Positions 17,464 through 25,600 of a stretch of DNA of 25,600 bases are shown here, piece by piece. The position numbers and the translations under genes were made by a program. Within the stretch, counting starts at the first letter, position 1. Each line of letters opens with the position of its first letter. The stretch is from Stentor coeruleus. Lineage: Eukaryota; Ciliophora; Heterotrichea; Heterotrichida; Stentoridae. The notes under the pieces are model-generated. The model was not told the origin of the DNA. It saw only the letters and a program-made list of their open reading frames with translations, and searched no databases. The stretch lies in the NCBI GenBank assembly GCA_001970955.1, contig MPUH01001031.1, positions 1 to 25,600 on the forward strand, read 5' to 3'.

Positions 17464-18684
17464 TTAACCACCAAATACCACATTACGACGAGCGATACTA
17501 GGCCCATATTCCAAATACTGCTCGCGAGTGTGGACAACATTTTTGAAATCACTTGATGAGGCGAATTGTGAAGCTCCATACCAAACTGCATATCTTTGTG
17601 TTGGAGGGGAGAATATTGAGCATTTTATAGGCTGAGGTTCCCTTCCTGAGGTTTCTCTATACTTTCTCAGTCTATCATCAATACGTCTCTGCATTTCGTC
17701 TCCTAATCTTTTATTGAAATTGTTAAACAAAGTTGTCCCTCCTGATAAGACAATATTAGAATAAAGGTCTCTTCTTAAGTCAATTGGACAGTTTTGAATT
17801 GTTGTATCAACACATTCATCTAAAGGCTTGTCCCAATCTTTAGTCAGTTTACCAGGGGAAAAGAATACCTCAGGGCCAAGAAAACGTTCTGTGCCGACTT
17901 TAATCCGCAAAGGTGTCCCTGTTGTTTTACCTACACCCTCATAAATTCTAAACTTATCACTTCCAGGGTCAGCGAACTTTTTAACTTCTGATTCCATGGT
18001 TTTGCATACATAACAGAATTTCTCTTTGATTTCCCTTCCTACATCCATTATATCTTCAGGATGAATCTGTTCTTTTCTATCCCTTAGAGCTTTGACTACA
18101 TATTTGGTTATATCCCTTCCAGCTATTGGAATATGTTTAATACAAGAACTTATGACATATCCATGGGCAATTGGGATTATATGAGTAACTCCATCACCTG
18201 AGTCAATAACCGTACCTGTCAATGTTTTGTTATCTTTATATGAATTGCACCCGAATAGTGCGAGCACGGCCTGAACACCAATATATAGTCCTGCAACGTC
18301 AAAAGTCTCAAACATGATCTCAGCCATCTGCTCACGGTTTTCTGGAGGGTTCATTGGAGGCTCAGTCAGCATGAAAACATGCTCTTGAGGCTCAACTCGC
18401 ATAAGAGAATAAATACTCCGCTGCCAGTACCTTTCGATTTCATCCCAGTTGTTAACTTGACCCTCACGCACAGGAAAAGAAAGGTTATGGGTTTGTTGGT
18501 TTCTGAAAGCTTCGTCGCCTATGAAATAGTCCAGGTCTTCGCATTGCATACGACTTACTGGAACACCTACCACTTCACGACATGCTATGGCTGAAGGAAT
18601 TATATAGTTTGGCTCGTTGTTTCCGGCTAGACCAATTTTTGAGTACCCTGAGCCGTTGTCAAAAATCACCACTGGCTTGTCCAT
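17464..18684 (-). CDS. ARP3: Actin-related protein 3 (Arp2/3 complex)
   Basis: 406-residue actin-fold protein matching Arp3, which with Arp2 forms the template for branched actin nucleation. Arp3-type blocks in order: DNGSGYSKIGLAGN (phosphate loop 1), EPNYIIPS, DLDYFIGDEA, LTEPPMNPPENRE, AEIMFETF, GLYIGVQAVLALF, TGTVIDSGDGVTHIIPIAHGYV (phosphate loop 2, trimmed here), KHIPIAGRDIT, ERFLGPEVFF, IQNCPIDLRRDLY, NIVLSGGTTLF and QRYAVWYGAS, ending RRNVVFGG. Length is slightly under human Arp3 (418), mainly from short loops. It differs from conventional actin by the Arp3 insertions and by the IPIAGRDIT and PENRE forms. The upstream side (18685 onward) has the strongest strand skew in the window. 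Confidence 0.96.
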   Translation of the reverse strand: MDKPVVIFDNGSGYSKIGLAGNNEPNYIIPSAIACREVVGVPVSRMQCEDLDYFIGDEAFRNQQTHNLSFPVREGQVNNWDEIERYWQRSIYSLMRVEPQEHVFMLTEPPMNPPENREQMAEIMFETFDVAGLYIGVQAVLALFGCNSYKDNKTLTGTVIDSGDGVTHIIPIAHGYVISSCIKHIPIAGRDITKYVVKALRDRKEQIHPEDIMDVGREIKEKFCYVCKTMESEVKKFADPGSDKFRIYEGVGKTTGTPLRIKVGTERFLGPEVFFSPGKLTKDWDKPLDECVDTTIQNCPIDLRRDLYSNIVLSGGTTLFNNFNKRLGDEMQRRIDDRLRKYRETSGREPQPIKCSIFSPPTQRYAVWYGASQFASSSDFKNVVHTREQYLEYGPSIARRNVVFGG

Positions 18685-19976
18685 TTATTTATTTTCAACA
18701 ATTTTTTACCTGGTTTGCCTTTTGGGCTTTGAAGGATGAAGCTTTTGAAAGATGTTTGAGTTGAGCGAAATGAAACTTTGTAGAGAAGAAATTTTTAGAT
18801 TGGAAAATGGAAATAGAATTTTAAAATGTTGGAGGTTTGGTTGGATATAGAAGTTTTTAAAAGATGATAAGGTGAGTGATTTTATGGAGGAATAGAGATG
18901 TTGATTATAGGATTTTTGAGTTTATTAAGGAAATTGGTTTTATTTTGGTAAAAATTTGCTTGTGAGGATTGTTTTGGAGTAGAGGGAGTTTAATTGAGGT
19001 TTGGATTATTTATTAGAAAATAAAATATTGAAGATTTTTAAGAAAAATAGAGAGAAGATTTGTTTTAGGGCTGTTTAGATTTAGAAATTCATACTTATTA
19101 AAATATTAAATTGCATTTTTAATACAATTTGCCATCTAGTATAATTTACTATTTTCAGTATGTACTGTGGAGAAGATTCATAATATAATGAATCATATTA
19201 TTTTAACTATATAAAAATCAATTGCTTTGATTCGCATGAGATTATTCATGTCAATATGAAATCAAATTTTTTTAAGTCACTTTCTTGCTCAAATGATATT
19301 TTTCTGAATTAATTTCAAAAAATCTTAAACTCTTAAACTGCTTCTTGCTTATTCCATTCAAAATATAATTTCTCTAATAATTTCAAACATCATTCCACAT
19401 CTTAAAATCATGCCTTTCTCACCAATCCTCCTCAGTTCAATCTTTTTATATAAAATTAATTATAATCTACCCTGATTCTTATATATTATTAACTCAATAT
19501 TGCTACAATTACAAAATATTTAATAAACAAAATCCAACATTTAACACACAATAATTAATCCATTTAAAAGTAAAACTAAGTTTATCAAATATTGCATAAA
19601 GTCATAAATTTCACTCAACACTTTATTTTCTCTGCTTTAAAACTCTTCCCTTAAAGAAATTTTATGAATACCCATAATAAAAACCTCAATTATACTCCTT
19701 ACAGGACATACATCTTGTTCTAATTCAAAAATAAAAACCTCAATTATACTCCTTACAGGAAATACATCTTGTTCTAATTCAAAAATAAATATGAGCTCTT
19801 TTAACCACAATTTTTATATATATATTAAAACCTTAATCTTAATATTTTGAAATATTTATATAAAATCTATGAGTGTTGATTAATAATTTTCTATAATCGA
19901 AAAGGTTATTCTGTATATTCTGATTATTTTGTCATTGTGACTTTATGGGATAGGGAAGTTTTCCTTTACATAATAA
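18685..19976. promoter_or_regulatory. Divergent intergenic region (ARP3 / CDPK) with a base-skew switch
   Basis: About 1.3 kb without a supportable gene. From 18720 to about 19100 the + strand is rich in G and nearly free of C (18 G, 0 C in 18841-18900), i.e. G-free on the ARP3 sense strand. From about 19280 to 19800 the pattern is inverted (2 G, 20 C in 19381-19440), G-poor on the CDPK sense strand. The change is near 19270. A 54-nt tandem duplication lies at 19677-19784. The sequence just before the CDPK ATG (19880-19970) has ordinary composition. Confidence 0.4.
19677..19784. repeat. 54-nt tandem duplication
   Basis: Two adjacent copies (19677-19730, 19731-19784) built around cctcaattatactcctt and catcttgttctaattc, differing by about one base in the body (gacatac against gaaatac). 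Unlike the other two duplications there is no N between them, so this may be genuine. Confidence 0.85.
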
Positions 19977-21383
19977 ATGGAAGAACTCAAAGTTACTGGT
20001 GGGGATTTCGTCACAGAGAAAAAAGGCAAGCTGCGAGATTCCTATCGTATTGGCAATAAACTAGGTGATGGAGCGTTCGGCAGTGTAAGGAAAATCACTC
20101 ATAGAGTGACAGGAGAAATCCGTGCAGTAAAGACCATTCACAAGAAAAATCTACGTAGTGAAGAAGAAAGGCAAACATTTTTCAACGAAGTTTCCGTACT
20201 GCGAGCTCTGGACCACCCTAATGTTTTAAAACTCTACGAGTACTACCAAGATGAAAAAAACTATTACCTAATCACCGAGTTGTGCAGTGGTGGGGAACTT
20301 TTTGACCGAATCATTAGCCATGGTTCCTTCTCTGAAGCCCTTGCGGCAAATTATATGAAACAAATACTTTCAGTTGTCGCTTATGCTCATGATCGTCATA
20401 TAGTACATCGAGATTTAAAACCAGAGAATTTCTTATTAGATACAACAGCAGAAGATGCTAATCTTAAGGTCATCGACTTTGGTACAGCGCAGTTTTTCAC
20501 TCCTGGGACTAGTATGACAGCAAAATTTGGTACTCCTTATTATATTGCCCCTGAGGTTCTTAAATGCCACTATGATGAACGCTGTGATGTTTGGAGTGCT
20601 GGAGTGAATATGTATGTGCTTCTTTGTGGATACCCACCATTTGGAGGCTCAAATGATGATCAAATTCTTAAGAAAATATCTGTGGGAAGATTTTCATTCC
20701 CATCGCCGGAGTGGGACTTCATCAGCTTTGAAGCTAAAGACTTGATCACGAAAATGCTTACTTTTGATTATACTAGAAGGATGTCAGCAAGAGAAGCACT
20801 TCAACACCCTTGGCTTAACAATGCTAGCGCAGCACCTATAGACAGCTCAACAGCTAAAAGTATTTTCACTAATTTAACAAGTTTCCATTCTGAACAGAAA
20901 CTTCAAAAAGCAACATATGCATTTATAGCTTCACAATTAGCTACTAAAAAAGAACGAGAAGAAATGCTTGATTTATTCAAATCTTTAGATACTGATAACT
21001 CAGGGACATTATCTAGAGATGAACTTACAAGAGGTTTTCATAACTTATATGCTAATGAAATCGAAGATATTGATGCTGAAGTTGATAGGATTATGAGACA
21101 AGTAGATACTGATAAATCAGGTGAAATCGATTATTCTGAGTTTGTAGCTGCATCTATGAATAGAACTAAATTATTGTCTAAAGAAAGATTAGAAGCTGCA
21201 TTTAAAGCTTTTGATGTTGATGGTAGTGGGACTATTACAGCTGATGAGTTGAAGGCTATGCTTGGTAAGCATCATGCTTATGATGATGATATGTGGACTA
21301 GCATTATAAGAGAAGTTGATCAGAATGGAGATGGGGTGATTGATTTAAGAGAATTCAGTGAAATGATGCTTAAGTTCACTTAG
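19977..21383 (+). CDS. Calcium-dependent protein kinase (CDPK)
   Basis: 468-residue Ser/Thr kinase fused to a calmodulin-like domain, switched on directly by calcium. Kinase domain about 23-281: Gly loop LGDGAFGSV, ATP-anchoring Lys52 in AVKTIHKK, catalytic Asp146 in VHRDLKPEN, Asp167 in DFG, GTPYYIAPEVL and DVWSAGVNMYVLLCGYPPF. An autoinhibitory junction (about 285-325) precedes four EF-hands with canonical 12-residue loops starting at Asp338 (DTDNSGTLSRDE), Asp377, Asp413 and Asp448 (DQNGDGVIDLRE); each has acidic position 1, Gly6 and Glu12, so all four should bind calcium. The N-terminus (MEEL) lacks a Gly2, so it is not myristoylated. CDPKs occur in plants, apicomplexans and ciliates. The FYG-repeat gene starts 42 nt downstream on the same strand; several in-frame stops separate the two. 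Confidence 0.97.
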   Translation: MEELKVTGGDFVTEKKGKLRDSYRIGNKLGDGAFGSVRKITHRVTGEIRAVKTIHKKNLRSEEERQTFFNEVSVLRALDHPNVLKLYEYYQDEKNYYLITELCSGGELFDRIISHGSFSEALAANYMKQILSVVAYAHDRHIVHRDLKPENFLLDTTAEDANLKVIDFGTAQFFTPGTSMTAKFGTPYYIAPEVLKCHYDERCDVWSAGVNMYVLLCGYPPFGGSNDDQILKKISVGRFSFPSPEWDFISFEAKDLITKMLTFDYTRRMSAREALQHPWLNNASAAPIDSSTAKSIFTNLTSFHSEQKLQKATYAFIASQLATKKEREEMLDLFKSLDTDNSGTLSRDELTRGFHNLYANEIEDIDAEVDRIMRQVDTDKSGEIDYSEFVAASMNRTKLLSKERLEAAFKAFDVDGSGTITADELKAMLGKHHAYDDDMWTSIIREVDQNGDGVIDLREFSEMMLKFT

Positions 21384-21425
21384 TTAGATAAATAAACTTA
21401 TGTTTGAGGCTAATAAAACTAATAA

Positions 21426-23384
21426 ATGTTTGGACCGACGGACGGTTATGTAGGTTTTCCATCAAGAAGTAAGTTTTATGTAGAGGATTTGATGTCAATG
21501 AATAATTTGAGTAAAGAAGAAGCTGGTATTAGGAAAGGTGATAGACCAGGAGACTCGAGATCTTTGAGAACTGATGATATTGAAGGCGCAAAACCTAAGA
21601 GTGGTTTAAGAAGACAAGCTGATCAGAATATGTATTCAGGTCTAAATTTACCTAGTTATAGTAGGAAGGAGTCACCTGGACCTGGGAAACCCCCAAGAGC
21701 ACCTGTAGGGAATGATGATTATATAGCTAGTGCTGCGAAATTCTTTGGTACTACACCTCCTACATCACCAAGAGGTGTAATGGGAGGAGATAAGCCAAGT
21801 ATGCAAAGAGCAGGGCAAGGATATATGCAAAACCCTGAGCCTGCGTTTAATTCTAAAGATGCTGCGAATTTTTTTGGAGTTACTCCTCCGATGTCAAGAG
21901 CTGGAAACACATATGAACAGAATCCTGAGCTTTCTGCTAAAGACCTCGCAAATTTTTATGGGGTTACTCCACCTGTATCTAGAGACCAAAGAGCTAAAAA
22001 TCCATATGGAAGAGAGCCAGGAGGTTACCAGCCTGAAGACTTATCAACAAAGGACTATGCGAATTTTTATGGAGTTACACCACCACAATCAAGACCTGGC
22101 CCAGGTAATCAGAACACTGGAAAATCCCCTCTAGGCTTCCAAGCTCCCAATCCAGTAAAAGATAGCAATCAAAGAAAGCCACAAGGTCAAAGTCCATATG
22201 CATATCCTGAAAATGTATACAATAATAATTTGCAATATCCTGAAGAAGTTCCAGTCAAAGCAGCAGCTAATTTTTATGGAGCAACTCCACCAATGTCTCG
22301 TCAAAACCTAGGGCCAGGTGCTCCAAGTAACGCATACCCAGCTGGCCTTTCAGATAAAGATTTGGCTAATTTCTATGGTGTAACTCCTCCACCCACAGGT
22401 AAACCTCAAGGCTATCAATATACTCAAAGTCCACCTAAAGATCCATACACAGGTGGGTTATCAGATAAAGATTTGGCTAATTTCTATGGAGTCACCCCAC
22501 CACCAACAGGTAAACCTCAAGGTTATCAATATATGCAAAGTCCGCCTAATGATCCATACTCAGGTGGATTATCAGATAAAGATTTGGCGAATTTCTATGG
22601 AGTTACCCCACCACCAACAGGTAAACCAATTAATCCTTATGGGCAAAATGCACCTAATGATCCTTATGGCGGTGGAGTTTCTAGTAAAGATTTAGCTAAT
22701 TTCTATGGGGTTACTCCACCACCAACAGGCAAACCAGCTAATCCTTATGGACAAAATGTATCAAATAACCCTTATGGCGGTGGGATTTCTAATAAAGATT
22801 TAGCGAATTTCTATGGTGTCACTCCTCCACCTACAGGCAAACCTGGGATAAATTCATATCAGGCTAACCCTATTGGGAACTTTGGTGGAGACCCTGGAAT
22901 GAAAATTCCCCCAAGAGTTGCTCAGGTGTTAAGCCCTAATCCTATAACCCAAGTTGGATACCCAAATAAATCTCCATTAAGATCTGCTGGTCAAGGACTT
23001 ACAAATAAAGATTATGCTAATTTCTATGGAGCGACTCCTCCAGTTTCATCTGGAAAACCTTATCTTTTCGGGTCTAACCAAGGAGGACAAGATCTTAATG
23101 CTTATCCTCCAGGACTATCTAACAAAGACTTGGCTAACTTTTATGGTGTAACTCCACCTCCTAGTGGAAAACCTCCTGCTGTAAATAACTACAATCAAGG
23201 GTATGAAAGAAATGAGTATCAAAGTGGGCTTAATCAAAAAGACTATGCTAATTTTTATGGAGTTACTCCACCTGCTTCAGGATATGCTGCTAAAGGACAA
23301 GAATATCCAAATAACATTACTGAAAAAGACCTTGCGAATTTTTATGGAGTCACTCCACCACAAACTAGAGGAATAAGGAATTAA
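21426..23384 (+). CDS. FYG-repeat protein: 14 copies of an ANFYGVTPP motif, unknown function
   Basis: 652 residues, not a family I recognise. After a charged N-terminus of about 95 residues, a short motif with consensus KD[LY]ANFYGVTPP recurs 14 times to the very end. Early copies vary (AKFFGTTPP, ANFFGVTPP, ANFYGATPP), and spacing is irregular. Five central copies share KDLANFYGVTPPPTGKP exactly and are spaced 37, 37, 36 and 36 residues. Linkers are rich in Gly, Pro, Asn, Gln, Tyr and Ser and look disordered. Many motifs end in TPP or are followed by SR or SP, so they could be proline-directed phosphorylation or docking motifs. Identical motifs use different synonymous codons, showing selection on the protein and not recent DNA copying. 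No signal peptide or membrane segment. It follows the CDPK gene closely, but a functional link is only suggestion. A structural or scaffold role is an inference. Confidence 0.88.
   Translation: MFGPTDGYVGFPSRSKFYVEDLMSMNNLSKEEAGIRKGDRPGDSRSLRTDDIEGAKPKSGLRRQADQNMYSGLNLPSYSRKESPGPGKPPRAPVGNDDYIASAAKFFGTTPPTSPRGVMGGDKPSMQRAGQGYMQNPEPAFNSKDAANFFGVTPPMSRAGNTYEQNPELSAKDLANFYGVTPPVSRDQRAKNPYGREPGGYQPEDLSTKDYANFYGVTPPQSRPGPGNQNTGKSPLGFQAPNPVKDSNQRKPQGQSPYAYPENVYNNNLQYPEEVPVKAAANFYGATPPMSRQNLGPGAPSNAYPAGLSDKDLANFYGVTPPPTGKPQGYQYTQSPPKDPYTGGLSDKDLANFYGVTPPPTGKPQGYQYMQSPPNDPYSGGLSDKDLANFYGVTPPPTGKPINPYGQNAPNDPYGGGVSSKDLANFYGVTPPPTGKPANPYGQNVSNNPYGGGISNKDLANFYGVTPPPTGKPGINSYQANPIGNFGGDPGMKIPPRVAQVLSPNPITQVGYPNKSPLRSAGQGLTNKDYANFYGATPPVSSGKPYLFGSNQGGQDLNAYPPGLSNKDLANFYGVTPPPSGKPPAVNNYNQGYERNEYQSGLNQKDYANFYGVTPPASGYAAKGQEYPNNITEKDLANFYGVTPPQTRGIRN
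22353..22844 (+). repeat. Coding tandem repeat, five units of 111/111/108/108 nt
   Basis: Starts of the KDLANFYG-coding units fall at 22353, 22464, 22575, 22683 and 22791. The 54-nt cores encode the same residues but differ at third positions (Gly ggt, gga, gga, ggg, ggt; Val gta, gtc, gtt, gtt, gtc). The linkers pair off as GYQY.QSPP (units 1-2) and NPYGQN (units 3-4), suggesting at least two rounds of duplication. Confidence 0.9.
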
Positions 23385-24541
23385 ATATGTTTAGTTAGAC
23401 TGGAGTAATTATGGAGAAAAAGAGATTTTATAGTTGATAGGAATTTATGTATTTCTTAAAAGGATATAAAATTTATGGCGTAAAATATAGATTTTTTAGA
23501 GTTTGAGTTTATTAATATTAGAAAAACTACAGTTAATATTTAAGGAAATTTAATAAAATTATTCATGCTGGAATCATAAGCAGTATTTAACTTGTACTTA
23601 CCTTATTTAAAATTTTAAAGTTGCAGTATATATTTTTTCCATAGAGCAAACTAGACAATTGATTAGGTTTGGAAATAATTTTAATTTCATTTATTAACTT
23701 TGCATCTGAATTCAGATTTTACTAATTTATTTTGCCATTTAGCTTTCATATTTTAGTAGCAAAAGACTCCAGCCATATATACTTGCTATGACTTTTAGTG
23801 AATTTATATAAATGGGAGATTTTCATTTCCCAATGTGTATTCATAGAAAAATTTGAATAGGGAGTTAAAAAGCAACTGGAAATCTTACTTTCAAGAAAAA
23901 AATTCAATTAGTCCGGATGAAGCGAAGAAAAATGTTTTTATTCACTTCATTGGAAGTGGCACAAAATATATTGGAAAATAAGGGGAAAAAATTACTACTA
24001 TCTTAAGGGTTTTTAAATTCTAACCTTCAGTTAATATTTTATTCTTGAACAAATTAAACAAATCTGATAATTATTCTTCATCTAAATTAAATTCTAAATG
24101 TCAACAAACCTTATAGCATTGAAATATAAAAAAATAAATGCAAAGATGAAAAATCACCCTTAGCAAATATTTACAATTACACTGCTTTTAATACTATGAT
24201 TATTTAGACTTTGATAAATTATACCTAAAATCTAAACTGAATTTTCAGCCAATTATAAAATAAAAATTTAGCTAGTCAGAATATTACATTGATATTGAAA
24301 TCAAGTTTATCAAACCCAAATATTATTTCTATACCTAAATGTATGATTAATCAAATATTTCTTCCTTTAAAATCTATATCAAACAAATTCCAGCCGGGCC
24401 TCGACGATTTCTAAACTTCATTTGCATTTATAAAACCCTATATACAAGGGGGATCATTTTGCTCTTTAAAACAGAATCAAGGGGTGTCTGTGAATATCTT
24501 ACTGACTATATAAAGGTTTCAATGATCTCAAACGCAAGTAA
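23385..24541 (+). promoter_or_regulatory. Spacer and upstream region of alpha-tubulin
   Basis: No complete gene. A short coding-looking stretch without a start (23847-23981; contains NSISPDEAKKNVFIHF) may be a fragment. From about 24010 to 24400 the + strand is G-poor (3 G, 9 C in 24301-24360). Nearer the gene is a small GC-rich patch (ccgggcctcgacg, about 24393-24405), then caagggg twice (24445-24451 and 24478-24484, 33 nt apart), then a TATA-like box. Confidence 0.4.
24506..24516 (+). promoter_or_regulatory. TATA-like box before alpha-tubulin
   Basis: The sequence ctatataaagg is a textbook TATA match about 26-35 nt before the ATG. If it works as a TATA box, the 5' untranslated region would be only a few bases long. 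Assigned from sequence and position alone. Confidence 0.45.

Positions 24542-25600
<1,059 letters not shown>

Noticed and set aside
22353..22844. CRISPR-like regular spacing
   Set aside because: Repeats are in frame, encode conserved peptide with codon variation, and sit inside a long gene; it is a coding tandem repeat.
19977..23384. CDPK and FYG-repeat protein as one fused gene
   Set aside because: Both are in the same frame, but seven stop codons lie in the 42-nt gap, more than a 15-16 nt intron could remove.

Overview
The window looks like somatic (macronuclear) DNA of a ciliate, most likely a heterotrich related to Stentor. The basis is a ciliate-type alpha-tubulin, AT-rich DNA, long uninterrupted reading frames and very short spacers. 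In the genes seen here TAA and TAG act only as stops, which argues against ciliates that read them as Gln. No stop is TGA and every Trp checked is TGG. The species is an inference; a Blepharisma-like code (TGA = Trp) is not needed to read any gene but is not formally excluded.

Layout. 2-1165: C-terminal part of ribonucleotide reductase large subunit. 1468-1968: a previously unlabelled, badly decayed Merlin/IS1595-type transposase. 2515-5186: two tandem, strongly divergent beta-tubulin-like genes without acidic tails and with altered nucleotide-site residues. 5722-7035: secreted serine carboxypeptidase. 7874-8419 (-): cap-binding protein of the 4EHP class. 8494-10680: FAM135-type putative lipase. 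10826-12976 (-): long coiled-coil protein. 13757-14269: small hypothetical protein. 15418-16926: SRP54. 16938-17435 (-): dual-specificity phosphatase. 17464-18684 (-): ARP3. 19977-21383: calcium-dependent protein kinase. 21426-23384: protein with 14 copies of an ANFYGVTPP-like motif. 24542-25600: canonical alpha-tubulin, cut by the window end.

The set is mostly cell-body housekeeping: cytoskeleton (alpha-tubulin, tubulin-like pair, ARP3, perhaps the coiled-coil protein), secretion (SRP54, carboxypeptidase), signalling (CDPK, phosphatase), translation control (4EHP-like) and nucleotide synthesis. There is no operon logic. Three gaps are only 11, 28 and 42 nt long. In the long gaps, the few hundred bases before a gene are depleted of G on that gene's sense strand, and the polarity flips between divergent genes (near 13200 and near 19270).

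The observations most worth following are the FYG-repeat protein, the tubulin-like pair, the transposase relic and the strand-skewed upstream regions. Two single Ns (13418, 14424) each separate near-identical copies and probably mark assembly joins.
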